64,000 nucleotides of DNA, taken from Hominiventricola aquisgranensis. Its GTDB lineage: Bacteria; Bacillota; Clostridia; Lachnospirales; Lachnospiraceae. The notes beneath the pieces are model-generated. The model was given only the letters and a program-made list of their open reading frames with translations. It had not been told where the DNA came from and did not search any database. Below, piece after piece: positions 1 through 9,090 of the stretch (positions are counted from its first letter, which is position 1; the number at the start of each line of letters is the position of its first letter). The stretch covers positions 62,001 to 126,000 of the forward strand of contig NZ_JBBMFC010000004.1 of NCBI RefSeq assembly GCF_040096225.1. Direction: 5' to 3'. Made by a program: the position numbers and the translations under genes.

Positions 1-163
1 CGCATATGTGGCAAGAACCTACAAGGATGCTCCCGGCGTGGATGGCTATCTGTTCATTCAGACCATCGAAGAACTCATGTCCGGTGATTTTGTAAAAGTG
101 CGCGTGACCGGAGCGGACGAATATGATTTGATAGGAGAGATCGACGATGAATTTACCGAATAA
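1..163 (+). CDS. rimO: RimO, ribosomal protein S12 methylthiotransferase (3' end only)
   Basis: The frame starting at base 2 is open from the window edge to a TAA at 161-163. It reads as the C-terminal TRAM domain of RimO: YVARTYKDAPGVDGYLF, then a stretch ending in DEYDLIGEIDDEFTE. In the family this radical-SAM enzyme methylthiolates an aspartate of ribosomal protein S12, and the TRAM domain binds substrate. The catalytic part lies outside the window. The reading frame overlaps the start of pgsA by 17 bp, so the two are probably translated from one transcript. Identity rests on about 50 residues. A MiaB-like relative is the main alternative, but the R-T-Y-x-D-A-P-x-V-D-G signature favours RimO. 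Confidence 0.8.
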   Translation, partial: AYVARTYKDAPGVDGYLFIQTIEELMSGDFVKVRVTGADEYDLIGEIDDEFTE

Positions 164-725
164 ATTAACTGTGTTCAGAGTGATTCTGATTGTACCATTC
201 GTAGTGTTACTCTTAGGCGGATTTCAACAGTGGGGCTGGTTTACGACTCTGTTCAGTGGAATCCTTCCTTATACAGATTACATTGCAGTAGGAATCTTCA
301 TTGTAGCCAGCCTGACAGACCTTCTGGATGGAAAGATTGCCAGAAAATACAATCTGGTCACTGACTTTGGAAAATTCATGGATCCGCTGGCAGATAAGCT
401 GTTGGTATGTTCTGCCATGATCTGTCTCATTGAGATGGGACGGCTGTCAGCATGGATCGTGATTGTGATCATCAGCCGTGAATTTATCATCAGTGGATTC
501 CGTCTGGTGGCATCTGATAACGGTGTGGTTATCGCGGCCAGCTATTGGGGAAAATTCAAGACCACTTTCCAGATGCTTATGATCATCGTACTGCTGCTGA
601 ACTTTGGTGGTGTATTTGTACTGATCGGACAGATCCTGACCTGGATTGCCCTGATCCTGACTGTGGTATCCCTGGTGGATTATATTGTGAAGAATAAAGA
701 TGTGATCCTCAAGGGAGATATTTAA
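147..725 (+). CDS. pgsA: CDP-diacylglycerol--glycerol-3-phosphate 3-phosphatidyltransferase
   Basis: Membrane enzyme making phosphatidylglycerol-phosphate from CDP-diacylglycerol and glycerol 3-phosphate, the committed step to anionic phospholipids. The CDP-alcohol phosphatidyltransferase signature D-x2-D-G-x2-A-R-x8-G-x3-D-x3-D is complete, from DLLDGKIAR (about residue 58) to GKFMDPLAD. The 192-residue length and hydrophobic segments at the N-terminus, the middle and the last 50 residues fit the family. The ATG at 147 is preceded by GGAGAG, and the gene starts inside the rimO frame. nrdG follows after 18 bp, so the group is probably one operon. Confidence 0.95.
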   Translation: MNLPNKLTVFRVILIVPFVVLLLGGFQQWGWFTTLFSGILPYTDYIAVGIFIVASLTDLLDGKIARKYNLVTDFGKFMDPLADKLLVCSAMICLIEMGRLSAWIVIVIISREFIISGFRLVASDNGVVIAASYWGKFKTTFQMLMIIVLLLNFGGVFVLIGQILTWIALILTVVSLVDYIVKNKDVILKGDI

Positions 726-743
726 GGAAAGAAGCGAACAGAT

Positions 744-1232
744 ATGAGATATCATAATATTACCAAAGATGATATGTTAAATGGAGATGGGCTGCGTGTT
801 GTATTATGGCTGGCAGGATGTGAACACCATTGCAAGAACTGTCAGAATCCGGTGACCTGGGATCCGGATGGAGGTCTGCCTTTTGATGAAGCTGCCAAAG
901 CAGAGATCTATGAGGAACTGGATAAGGAATATGTATCGGGCATTACTTTCAGCGGCGGCGATCCATTGCTTTTAAGAAACAGGGAAGAACTGACAGAATT
1001 TTTAAAAGAGATCAAGAAGAACTATCCAGAGAAGACAATCTGGCTTTACACCGGATATCTCTGGGATGATGTTCAGGATCTGGAACTGATCCAGTATCTG
1101 GATGTATTGGTGGACGGCCGGTTTGTGGAAGAACTAAAAGATAACAGCCTTCCGTGGAAGGGCAGTGCCAATCAGAGAGTCATTGACGTACAGAAAACAA
1201 GAGAGCTGGGACAGATCGTCCTCTATGCTTAA
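744..1232 (+). CDS. nrdG: Anaerobic ribonucleoside-triphosphate reductase activating protein
   Basis: Radical-SAM activase that installs the glycyl radical on class III ribonucleotide reductase (NrdD), allowing dNTP synthesis without oxygen. The 4Fe-4S motif C-x3-C-x2-C is visible as Cys26, Cys30 and Cys33 (GCEHHCKNC), followed by the SAM-binding FSGGDP segment near residue 72. The 162-residue length matches NrdG. Its partner nrdD is not in the window. The neighbouring dut gene also acts in deoxynucleotide supply, 13 bp downstream, so the pair forms a small nucleotide-metabolism group. Confidence 0.93.
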   Translation: MRYHNITKDDMLNGDGLRVVLWLAGCEHHCKNCQNPVTWDPDGGLPFDEAAKAEIYEELDKEYVSGITFSGGDPLLLRNREELTEFLKEIKKNYPEKTIWLYTGYLWDDVQDLELIQYLDVLVDGRFVEELKDNSLPWKGSANQRVIDVQKTRELGQIVLYA

Positions 1233-1245
1233 ACAGGAGAACAAG

Positions 1246-1680
1246 ATGGAAAAGATCAGAATCAAGTATTTTTCAGATAAGATTGAAAAACTGACCTATA
1301 TCGGAGGAAAATCTGACTGGATCGACCTTCGGGCATCAGCAGATGTAACATTGAAGGCGGGAGAATTCAAGCTGATCCCGCTGGGAATCGCCATGGAGCT
1401 TCCCAAAGGCTATGAAGCTCACGTGATCCCCAGAAGCAGTACTTACAAGAATTTTGGCATTCTGCAGGCTAACAGTATGGGATTGATTGATGAAAGCTAT
1501 TGCGGCGACAACGATCAGTGGTATTTTCCGGCACTGGCCATGAGAGACACGGAGATTCATGTCAACGACAGAATCTGTCAGTTCCGTATTATGGAGCATC
1601 AGCCGGAACTGGTATTTGAAGAGACAGAAGTACTGACGGGTAAAGACAGAGGCGGATTTGGGACAACTGGACGACAGTAG
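1246..1680 (+). CDS. dut: dUTP diphosphatase (dUTPase)
   Basis: Hydrolyses dUTP to dUMP and pyrophosphate, keeping uracil out of DNA and supplying dUMP for thymidylate. All five trimeric-dUTPase motifs can be traced over 144 residues: DWIDLRAS, PRSSTYKNFGI, the GLIDESYCGDND segment, DRICQFRI and the C-terminal DRGGFGTTGRQ, which closes over the nucleotide. The frame is open upstream to 1165, inside nrdG. I chose the ATG at 1246 because AGGAG sits about 8 bases before it and the protein then starts at the conserved beta strand. The glycine usually found just before the first motif is replaced here. Confidence 0.93.
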   Translation: MEKIRIKYFSDKIEKLTYIGGKSDWIDLRASADVTLKAGEFKLIPLGIAMELPKGYEAHVIPRSSTYKNFGILQANSMGLIDESYCGDNDQWYFPALAMRDTEIHVNDRICQFRIMEHQPELVFEETEVLTGKDRGGFGTTGRQ

Positions 1681-1720
1681 TAGATAGTAAGATAAGGGTG
1701 CGGACGGAAAGGAGCTATCT

Positions 1721-3262
1721 ATGACATATAGGATATTTGGAGCAATTGATGTCGGAAGTTATGAAGTAAATCTGAAGATCTATGAGCTTTCGATGAAGAA
1801 TGGAATTCGTCTGCTGAACCATGTGCGACATCGGCTGGATCTTGGAAGTGACACCTATGCAACAGGAAAGATCGGGACAGAGCTGGTGGACGAGCTTTGT
1901 CAGGTGCTGCTGGATTTTAAGCGGATCATGAAGGACTATGGAGTACAGGAGTATCGTGCCTGTGCGACCTCTGCGATTCGTGAAACCCATAATACATTGA
2001 TCCTTCTGGACCGTATTTATCTGAAGACCGGTATTCATATTGAAGTACTTGCCAATTCAGAACAGCGGTATCTGGGTTACAAATCCATTGCTTCCAATGA
2101 AAATGCGTTTCAGAACATCATTGAAAAAGGTACAGCTATTGTGGATGTTGGCGGCGGAAGCGTACAGATTTCCTTGTTTGATAAGGACAATCTTGTGACG
2201 ACTCAGAACATTCGCATGGGAAGTCTGCGTCTGCGGGAGCGCCTGGCAGATGTGGCAGAACGTACGGTCCGCTATGCTGCAGTAGTGGAGGAGCTTCTGG
2301 ACAATGAACTTCGCACCTATAAAAAACTGTATCTGAAAGATCGGAATATTCAATATGTATTGCTGGTAGGAAGTTATGTGCATGATCTTGAGCAGTACAT
2401 GCAGAAAAATGGGATCGGAAGAGAGATCGACCGTGAGACCTTTCTGAAGTTTTATGAAAATCATGTCCGTAAAGGGGAACGCGAATTAGCCCAGGAGCTG
2501 GGAGTCAGTAATGAAAACGGAGCACTTTTAATCCCGGCTATGGTGATCTATAAGCGGTTTCTGGAGGAGACCGGAGCAGAGAAAGTCATTATCCTTGGCA
2601 CTGATTTGAGTGATGGCATGGCTTATGACCATGGAGTGAAGAAGGGCATCTTAAAGCCAGAACATAATTTTGAAAATGATATTATTGAGGCTGCAAGAAA
2701 TATTGCCAAGCGGTATCATACCAACCGGAATCATACCATCGTTATGGAGCAGCTTGCCCTGACAATTTTTGATAAGCTGAAAAATGTTCATGGTCTTGGC
2801 AGACGGGAGCGGCTGCTTCTGCAGATTGCAGTGCTTCTTCATGACTGTGGAAAATATATCAATATGTCCCGGTCATCGGAGTGTTCCTATAACATCATTA
2901 TGGCGACGGAGATGATCGGTCTTTCTCATCTGGAGAGAGAACTTGTGGCGAATGTAGTGCGGTTCAACAGTGGGGAGATTCTGTCTTACGAAGAACTGGC
3001 GGCCAGCTCGCTGCTTGGAAAAGAAGAGTACATGAAGATCGCCAAGCTGACAGCGATCCTCCGTGTGGCAAATGCACTGGATCGAAGCCACCGGCAGAAG
3101 ATCCGTGAGATCAAAGTAACATTAAAAGATAATCATACGATGCAGATCCTGGTGGACACCACAGAAGACCTGACACTGGAACAGGCACTGTTTGGAGAAA
3201 AAGCAGAATTTTTTGAAGAAGTGTATAGTATTCGTCCGGTTCTGAAGGCGAAGAGAATGTAG
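1721..3262 (+). CDS. ppx: Ppx/GppA-family exopolyphosphatase with C-terminal HD domain
   Basis: Predicted to cleave terminal phosphate from polyphosphate and/or the 5' phosphate of pppGpp. The N-terminal actin-like ATPase fold shows the phosphate loops GAIDVGSYEVNLKIYEL (about residue 5) and AIVDVGGGSVQISLF (about 140). The C-terminal third carries an HD-type helical domain with LLHDCGKYIN near residue 375. The 513-residue length fits the long, two-part Ppx form. The gene is 17 bp upstream of ppk, so synthesis and degradation of polyphosphate are encoded together, probably on one mRNA. GGAGC lies just before the ATG. Whether it prefers polyphosphate or pppGpp cannot be read from sequence. Confidence 0.9.
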   Translation: MTYRIFGAIDVGSYEVNLKIYELSMKNGIRLLNHVRHRLDLGSDTYATGKIGTELVDELCQVLLDFKRIMKDYGVQEYRACATSAIRETHNTLILLDRIYLKTGIHIEVLANSEQRYLGYKSIASNENAFQNIIEKGTAIVDVGGGSVQISLFDKDNLVTTQNIRMGSLRLRERLADVAERTVRYAAVVEELLDNELRTYKKLYLKDRNIQYVLLVGSYVHDLEQYMQKNGIGREIDRETFLKFYENHVRKGERELAQELGVSNENGALLIPAMVIYKRFLEETGAEKVIILGTDLSDGMAYDHGVKKGILKPEHNFENDIIEAARNIAKRYHTNRNHTIVMEQLALTIFDKLKNVHGLGRRERLLLQIAVLLHDCGKYINMSRSSECSYNIIMATEMIGLSHLERELVANVVRFNSGEILSYEELAASSLLGKEEYMKIAKLTAILRVANALDRSHRQKIREIKVTLKDNHTMQILVDTTEDLTLEQALFGEKAEFFEEVYSIRPVLKAKRM

Positions 3263-3279
3263 TCAGGGAGGAAAAAGCC

Positions 3280-5409
3280 ATGGAAAAAGATTATAAAAAA
3301 GCAGAGTATTATGAGAACCGGGAGCTGAGCTGGCTGGGATTTGATGAGCGGATCTTAGGAGAAGCCAGAGACAAGACCACTCCTTTGTTTGAACGGTTGA
3401 AATTCTTAAGCATTACGGCTTCCAACCTGGATGAGTTCTTTATGGTCCGGGTAGCATCATTGAAAGATATGGTCAACGCAGGTTATACCAAGAAGGATTT
3501 GTCTGGTATGACACCGGAACAGCAGCTGGATGCGATCCATGACCGGGTGCACAGTCTGGTGAACATGCAGTATTCCACCTGGCAGCGTTCGCTGCTTCCA
3601 GGTCTTCGGCAGGCTGGACTTTGTGTGATCTCTGACAGCAAGGAACTGTCTGAAGAGCAGAAGACTTACGTGGATCACTATTTTATGGAAAATGTGTATC
3701 CGGTGCTGACACCGATGGCAGTGGATTCTTCCCGCCCCTTCCCGTTGATCGTCAATAAGACATTGAATCTGGGAGCTCTTCTGAAGAAAAAGGGAGAGAA
3801 GGACGCAGAGCTTGAGTTTGCCACTGTACAGGTTCCTTCAGTGCTTCCGCGGATCATCTCCATTCCGGCAGGAAAAGATGGCGGAAAGGCAGTGATCCTT
3901 CTGGAAGATGTGATCGCCGGAAACATGGACAAGCTGTTCTTGAGTTATGATATACTCTGTGTACATCCGTATCGGATCATGCGAAATGCGGATCTGACCA
4001 TTGACGAAGATGAGGCATCTGATCTGCTGGAGGAGATCCAGAAGCAGCTGAAGAAGCGTCAGTGGGGCGAAGTTATCCGTCTGGAGGTAGATGAAAAGGT
4101 CGACAAGCGTCTGTTGAAGATCCTGAAAAAAGAGTTTGCAATCAAAGAGGATGGCATATACCGGATTGGCGGACCGCTGGATCTGACTTTCCTGATGAAG
4201 ATGTACGGACTGGATGGATTTGATGCTTATAAGACACCGAAATATACTCCGCAGCCAGTGCCGGAACTTAATGGGTGTGCAGATATTTTCGAGGCGATCC
4301 GTAAAGGGGATATCCTGATGCATCATCCATACCAGACCTTTGATCCGGTGGTGGATTTTGTGCGCCAGGCAGCAAAAGATAAGGATGTGCTGGCTATTAA
4401 GCAGACCCTCTATCGTGTCAGCGGTAATTCTCCGATCATCGCGGCTCTGGCTCAGGCAGCAGAAAATGGAAAACAGGTATCGGTTCTGGTAGAATTGAAG
4501 GCCCGTTTTGATGAGGAAAATAATATTGCCTGGGCAAAAATGCTGGAGCGGGCAGGCTGTCATGTAATCTATGGTCTGGTGGGATTGAAGACCCACAGCA
4601 AGATCACGCTGGTGGTACGAAGAGAAGAGGATGGCATCCGCAGATATGTGCATCTGGGAACCGGTAACTATAACGATTCCACTGCAAAATTATATACGGA
4701 TATGGGACTTCTGACTTGTTCAGAGGCGATTGGAGAGGATGCAACGGCTGTATTCAACATGTTGTCCGGTTATTCCGAACCGGCAGTGTGGAATAAACTG
4801 TCTCTGGCACCGCTGTGGCTTCGTGACCGTTTTCTGTTCATGATCCGCCGGGAGACAAAACATGCGAAAAACGGAGAACCGGCACATATTATGGCGAAGA
4901 TGAATTCTCTGTGTGATCAGGAACTGATCGCCGCTCTTTATGAGGCCAGTGCAGCGGGAGTAAAGATTGAACTGGTGGTACGGGGAATCTGCTGTCTGAA
5001 GGTAGGGATTCCAGGGATCAGTGAGAATATTGAAGTCCGCTCTCTGGTTGGTAATTTTCTGGAGCACAGCCGGATCTATTATTTCCTGAACGGTGGTCAG
5101 GAGGAGGTCTATCTGTCCAGTGCGGACTGGATGCCGCGGAATCTGGACCGGCGTGTGGAGATTCTGTTTCCGGTGGAAAATGGACATCTGAAACAAGAGG
5201 TGATCCATGTGCTGGAGATCCAGCTGCGGGACACCTTGAAAGCGCAGATCAAGCAGTCTGACGGAACCTACAGTAAAGTAGACCGCAGAGGAAAAGAAGC
5301 GCTGTGTGCACAGGATTATTTTATGGAATATGCAAAAAAGCTGGCAAAACCAGAAGAAGAGACTGCAAATAACAGAGTCTTCATTCCGGCGGAACCATTG
5401 CAGGACTGA
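3280..5409 (+). CDS. ppk1: Polyphosphate kinase 1
   Basis: Transfers the gamma phosphate of ATP reversibly onto polyphosphate chains. The 709-residue protein has the family order: N-terminal helical domain (ENRELSWLGFDERIL), head domain, and two phospholipase-D-like catalytic domains. The phosphorylatable-histidine region is seen in LKTHSKITLVVRRE (about residue 435) and the second conserved segment in HSRIYYFLNGG (about 600). GGAGGAAAAAGCC places a good ribosome site before ATG 3280. It follows ppx at 17 bp and precedes the HAD gene at 9 bp, which supports a shared transcript. Confidence 0.96.
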   Translation: MEKDYKKAEYYENRELSWLGFDERILGEARDKTTPLFERLKFLSITASNLDEFFMVRVASLKDMVNAGYTKKDLSGMTPEQQLDAIHDRVHSLVNMQYSTWQRSLLPGLRQAGLCVISDSKELSEEQKTYVDHYFMENVYPVLTPMAVDSSRPFPLIVNKTLNLGALLKKKGEKDAELEFATVQVPSVLPRIISIPAGKDGGKAVILLEDVIAGNMDKLFLSYDILCVHPYRIMRNADLTIDEDEASDLLEEIQKQLKKRQWGEVIRLEVDEKVDKRLLKILKKEFAIKEDGIYRIGGPLDLTFLMKMYGLDGFDAYKTPKYTPQPVPELNGCADIFEAIRKGDILMHHPYQTFDPVVDFVRQAAKDKDVLAIKQTLYRVSGNSPIIAALAQAAENGKQVSVLVELKARFDEENNIAWAKMLERAGCHVIYGLVGLKTHSKITLVVRREEDGIRRYVHLGTGNYNDSTAKLYTDMGLLTCSEAIGEDATAVFNMLSGYSEPAVWNKLSLAPLWLRDRFLFMIRRETKHAKNGEPAHIMAKMNSLCDQELIAALYEASAAGVKIELVVRGICCLKVGIPGISENIEVRSLVGNFLEHSRIYYFLNGGQEEVYLSSADWMPRNLDRRVEILFPVENGHLKQEVIHVLEIQLRDTLKAQIKQSDGTYSKVDRRGKEALCAQDYFMEYAKKLAKPEEETANNRVFIPAEPLQD

Positions 5410-5418
5410 GGAGCAAGA

Positions 5419-6243
5419 ATGGAAAAGAAGGCATTATTTTTAGATATGGATGGAACCACCCTGAACGATCAGGTGGAGATTCCGAAAGAAAATCTGGAGG
5501 CAATGAAAGCAGCTCTGAAAGCCGGACATGAGATCGTAGTTACCACGGGACGGCCTACGGCAAGCACACGAAAGCTGCTGGAACAGTGGGGACTGGATAA
5601 GATCGGCTGCCGTTATGTGATCTCATTTAATGGTGGAATGGTGCTGGATGCTATTTCCGGCGACATTATTTATGAGAAAACTATTCCGGTAGAGTGGATG
5701 AAACTGGTTGCCCATGAAGCAAAGCAGCGTGGTGTCTATGTACACACCTATGAAGGAAACCATGTGCTGTCCGGTCAGGACTGTGAGGAATATCGTTCTT
5801 ATGTAAAAAGGCTTCGGATGGAAGGCAGACTGGTGTCGGATCTGGAAGAAAGTATTGAGAAAGAAGCATGTAAACTGCTGGCTGTTGATCTGAAGGATCA
5901 TGAGAAGCTGGAAGATTTCCGGAAAGCTATGCAGGATAAGTTTGAAGGAAAGCTGGATCTGTTTTTCAGTAACCGTCAATATCTGGAGATCGTGCCGTGT
6001 GGGGTATCCAAAGGTTCTGCTCTGGAAGCATTCTGTGCAAAAATAGGAATTCCCATTGCCAATTCTCTTTCTGCAGGGGATGAGAACAACGATATTTCTA
6101 TGATCAAAAGTGCTGGCATTGGCTGCGCGGTGGCGAACGCCAGACCGGAAGTGAAGGCGGCAGCAGATTATGTGACAGAACGTGATAACAATCAGGCAGC
6201 CATCGCTGAGATCATTAAAAAGTTTATGATGGTTGACATGTGA
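5419..6243 (+). CDS. Cof-type HAD-superfamily phosphatase
   Basis: Cytosolic HAD hydrolase of the Cof/YidA class (274 residues), with a type IIB cap between motifs I and III. Motif I is FLDMDGTTLN (Asp9 and Asp11), motif II is the VVTTGR segment, and the C-terminal motif is SAGDENNDISMI followed by GCAVANA. Members dephosphorylate small sugar phosphates, pyridoxal phosphate or flavin nucleotides, and the substrate cannot be told from sequence. It lies 9 bp after ppk1 and is probably co-transcribed, but a functional link to polyphosphate is only an inference from position. Confidence 0.9.
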   Translation: MEKKALFLDMDGTTLNDQVEIPKENLEAMKAALKAGHEIVVTTGRPTASTRKLLEQWGLDKIGCRYVISFNGGMVLDAISGDIIYEKTIPVEWMKLVAHEAKQRGVYVHTYEGNHVLSGQDCEEYRSYVKRLRMEGRLVSDLEESIEKEACKLLAVDLKDHEKLEDFRKAMQDKFEGKLDLFFSNRQYLEIVPCGVSKGSALEAFCAKIGIPIANSLSAGDENNDISMIKSAGIGCAVANARPEVKAAADYVTERDNNQAAIAEIIKKFMMVDM

Positions 6244-6282
6244 AAACCTGTGGTTGTAGAATAGGTATATGGAGAATGTGAT

Positions 6283-6786
6283 ATGCCTAAGAAATTTCCT
6301 TTGTTTATTGATCTGACAGAAAAAAAAGTAGTGGTGTATGGAGCCGGCGTGATTGCCTCCCGACGAGTGGAGACATTGCTGGCTTTTACGTCGTCTTTGA
6401 CTGTTTTTGCACCGGAGGCATCGGAACGGGTGCAAAGAGCGGCGGAAGAAGGATATCTTGTCTGGAAACGCGAAGCTTACCAGGAGGGAACGATTCCTGC
6501 AGATGCCTTTATGGTGCTGGCGGCTACCAATGATGCGTGGGTAAATACACAGATCTGGAAAGAATGCAAAGAGAAGCACATTCTGGTCAATGTGTGCAGT
6601 GACCGGGACCTATGTGATTTTCAGTTTCCGGGAATTGCAAGCAGAGGGGATCTGGTGATCGGTATCAATGCCGGAGGGCAGGATCACAGACTTGCAAAGA
6701 CATGGACCGATAAGATAAAGAAAGAGGTAACAGAAGATGGATTTAACAATCAGACCAAGACGTCTTCGGACATCAGCAAAGCTTAG
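6283..6786 (+). CDS. Precorrin-2 dehydrogenase / siroheme-synthase-like protein (Met8/CysG-B type)
   Basis: NAD(P)-dependent dehydrogenase expected to oxidise precorrin-2 to sirohydrochlorin, and in some relatives to insert iron, on the branch to siroheme or cobalamin. The 167-residue protein shows the Rossmann motif VVVYGAGVIASRRVETLL (about residue 11), MVLAATND (about 77) and the family segment NVCSDRDLCDFQFPG (about 105), which contains the conserved aspartate. It lacks the long C-terminal helical domain of larger Met8/CysG proteins. The last 50 bp overlap the start of hemB in another frame, so the two are likely translated together. hemA, hemC and hemD are not seen here. Confidence 0.85.
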   Translation: MPKKFPLFIDLTEKKVVVYGAGVIASRRVETLLAFTSSLTVFAPEASERVQRAAEEGYLVWKREAYQEGTIPADAFMVLAATNDAWVNTQIWKECKEKHILVNVCSDRDLCDFQFPGIASRGDLVIGINAGGQDHRLAKTWTDKIKKEVTEDGFNNQTKTSSDISKA

Positions 6787-7720
6787 AAAAATGGTAAGAG
6801 AGACGAGAATGGACAAAAGCTCTCTTGTATATCCCATGTTTGTAATGGATGGGGAGAATAAAAAGGAAGAGATCCCGACCATGCCGGGACAGTTCCGTTA
6901 TACGCTGGATCGGATGCCGGAGATTCTGCAGGAGATGGCAGATGCAGGTGTTGGCAGTGTTATGCTGTTCGGTATTCCGGATCACAAAGATGAAGTGGGA
7001 AGCGGAGCCTATGCCTGTGATGGTATTATTCAGAGAGCACTGGAGAAGGCAAAGAAAGAAGTGCCGGATCTTTACTACATCGGTGATGTCTGTATGTGTG
7101 AGTACACCAGTCATGGCCACTGCGGAATCCTGAAAGGAGACTATGTGGACAATGACCTGACTCTGGACAAACTGGCTCAGATCGCAGTTTCCCAGGTACA
7201 GGCAGGTGCAGATATGGTGGCTCCATCTGATATGATGGACGGACATATTGCAGCGATCCGGGAAGGTCTTGACAAGAATGGATTTGTAACCACACCGATC
7301 ATGTCCTATGCAGTCAAATATGCATCCGCATTTTATGGCCCGTTCCGTGATGCTGCAGGAAGTGCACCGGCATTTGGCGACAGAAAGAGCTACCAGATGG
7401 ATTACCATAACAGAAGAGAAGGTATCAAGGAAGCTATGCTGGATATTGAGGAAGGCGCAGATATCATCATGGTAAAACCAGCCATGTCTTACCTTGATAT
7501 GGTACGTGAGATCAAAGATCTGACAGATGTACCAATGGCAGCTTACAGTGTCAGCGGCGAATATGCCATGGTAAAAGCAGCAGCAAAGCTTGGTTATGTG
7601 GATGAGGCAGCGATCCTCTGTGAGATGGCAGCCAGCGCATATCGTGCAGGAGTGGATATTTACATGTCTTATTATGCAAAAGAGATCGCGCATTTTATGG
7701 ATGAAGGGAGAATCGGATAG
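6737..7720 (+). CDS. hemB: Porphobilinogen synthase (delta-aminolevulinate dehydratase)
   Basis: Condenses two 5-aminolevulinate molecules to porphobilinogen. The 327-residue protein has the zinc-type cysteine triad in DVCMCEYTSHGHCGIL (about residue 118) and both active-site lysines, Lys194 in SYAVKYASAFYGPF and Lys247 in IIMVKPAMSYLD. The ATG at 6737 is preceded by GAGGT and falls inside the met8-like gene. It is followed after 2 bp by hemL. Together the genes give 5-aminolevulinate to porphobilinogen plus a later tetrapyrrole step, which in an anaerobe most likely feeds siroheme or corrinoid rather than heme; that last point is inference. Confidence 0.97.
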   Translation: MDLTIRPRRLRTSAKLRKMVRETRMDKSSLVYPMFVMDGENKKEEIPTMPGQFRYTLDRMPEILQEMADAGVGSVMLFGIPDHKDEVGSGAYACDGIIQRALEKAKKEVPDLYYIGDVCMCEYTSHGHCGILKGDYVDNDLTLDKLAQIAVSQVQAGADMVAPSDMMDGHIAAIREGLDKNGFVTTPIMSYAVKYASAFYGPFRDAAGSAPAFGDRKSYQMDYHNRREGIKEAMLDIEEGADIIMVKPAMSYLDMVREIKDLTDVPMAAYSVSGEYAMVKAAAKLGYVDEAAILCEMAASAYRAGVDIYMSYYAKEIAHFMDEGRIG

Positions 7721-7722
7721 TC

Positions 7723-9021
7723 ATGGAAACTACCAGATCAGAGCAGTTATTTAAGAAAGCAGTGGACCTGATACCGGGAGGTGTGAACTCTCCGGTCAGA
7801 GCCTTTGGAAATGTGGGAATGACGCCCCGGTTTATTGCATCTGCAAGTGGAGTATATCTTACGGATGCAGATGGCAACAAATATCTGGATTATGTAGGAT
7901 CCTGGGGACCTATGATCCTGGGCCACACCAGAGAAGATGTGTTGGAAAAAGTATTTGAGGCATGCAAAAAAGGTTTAAGCTTTGGCGCAGCTACTGAGGC
8001 AGAAGTGGAGATGGCAGAACTGATCTGCTCCATGGTGCCGTCCATTGAGATGGTCCGTATGGTCAACTCCGGTACAGAGGCTGTTATGAGTGCGATCCGT
8101 GCAGCCAGAGGTTATACAGGAAGAAACAAAATTATCAAGTTTGAAGGCTGTTATCATGGACATAGTGATGCGCTGCTGGTGAAAGCAGGATCCGGTGTGA
8201 TGACGGCAGGCGTTCCGGACAGCTCCGGTGTCCCGGCGGGAGCAACCGAAGATACTTTGCTGGCTCCTTATAATGATCTGGAAGCAGTAGAAAGATTATT
8301 TGATACATGGGGAAGCGGGATCGCAGCGGTGATCGTCGAGCCGGTAGGTGCGAATATGGGTGTGGTTCCGCCGAAGAAAGATTTCCTGGAGGGACTGCGC
8401 AGACTCTGTACAGAGAATGGTTCACTGTTGATCTTCGATGAAGTGATCACAGGCTTCCGGCTGGCAAGAGGAGGAGCACAGGAATATTTTGGTATCCAGG
8501 CAGATCTGACAACCTATGGTAAGATCATTGGCGGAGGTATGCCAGTGGGCGCTTATGGCGGACGCAGAGACATTATGGAAGTGGTATCCCCGGTTGGTCA
8601 GGTGTATCAGGCAGGAACCTTAAGCGGTAATCCGGTGGCTATGGCAGCCGGTCTTACACAGCTTCGGTATCTCAATGCCCATCCGGAAGTTTACACACAC
8701 CTGGAAGCACTGGGAGAGCGTCTGTACGGGGGCATGGAGAAGCTGTGTCAGGAATTGAAGCTTCCGTATCAGATCAACCATGTGGGATCTCTGGGATGTA
8801 TGTTCTTTACTGAACAGCCTGTAGTGGATTACACCAGTGCCAAAAGCTCTGATACAAAGGCATTTGCCGCATATTTCCGCTATATGCTGGACCATGGCAT
8901 TTATCTTGCTTCTTCCCAGTTTGAAGCGATGTTCCTGTCCGATGCACATACAGATGAACAGGTGGATGAGACACTGTCGATCATGAGAAATTATTTTGAA
9001 AAAACAGTGCAAAATGCTTAA
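7723..9021 (+). CDS. hemL: Glutamate-1-semialdehyde 2,1-aminomutase
   Basis: PLP enzyme converting glutamate-1-semialdehyde to 5-aminolevulinate, the substrate of the upstream HemB. Class-III aminotransferase landmarks are all visible in 432 residues: the N-terminal LIPGGVNSPVRAF, the GCYHGHSDALL loop, LLIFDEVITGFRLARGG, and the PLP-binding lysine at about residue 267 in TYGKIIGGGMPVGAYGG. The ATG at 7723 starts 2 bp after the hemB stop, so translation is probably coupled. GlnRS-type hemA (glutamyl-tRNA reductase) must be elsewhere. Confidence 0.97.
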   Translation: METTRSEQLFKKAVDLIPGGVNSPVRAFGNVGMTPRFIASASGVYLTDADGNKYLDYVGSWGPMILGHTREDVLEKVFEACKKGLSFGAATEAEVEMAELICSMVPSIEMVRMVNSGTEAVMSAIRAARGYTGRNKIIKFEGCYHGHSDALLVKAGSGVMTAGVPDSSGVPAGATEDTLLAPYNDLEAVERLFDTWGSGIAAVIVEPVGANMGVVPPKKDFLEGLRRLCTENGSLLIFDEVITGFRLARGGAQEYFGIQADLTTYGKIIGGGMPVGAYGGRRDIMEVVSPVGQVYQAGTLSGNPVAMAAGLTQLRYLNAHPEVYTHLEALGERLYGGMEKLCQELKLPYQINHVGSLGCMFFTEQPVVDYTSAKSSDTKAFAAYFRYMLDHGIYLASSQFEAMFLSDAHTDEQVDETLSIMRNYFEKTVQNA

Positions 9022-9090
9022 CAAACATCGAAAACTATGTTAAAATTTTTATAATTGCGAACAGGAAAAAGCCAATGGAGGAAAGTCTCG

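Noticed and set aside
3838..4653. Minus-strand frame of 271 codons inside ppk1
   Set aside because: Antisense shadow of a conserved coding region, with no ribosome site or domain.
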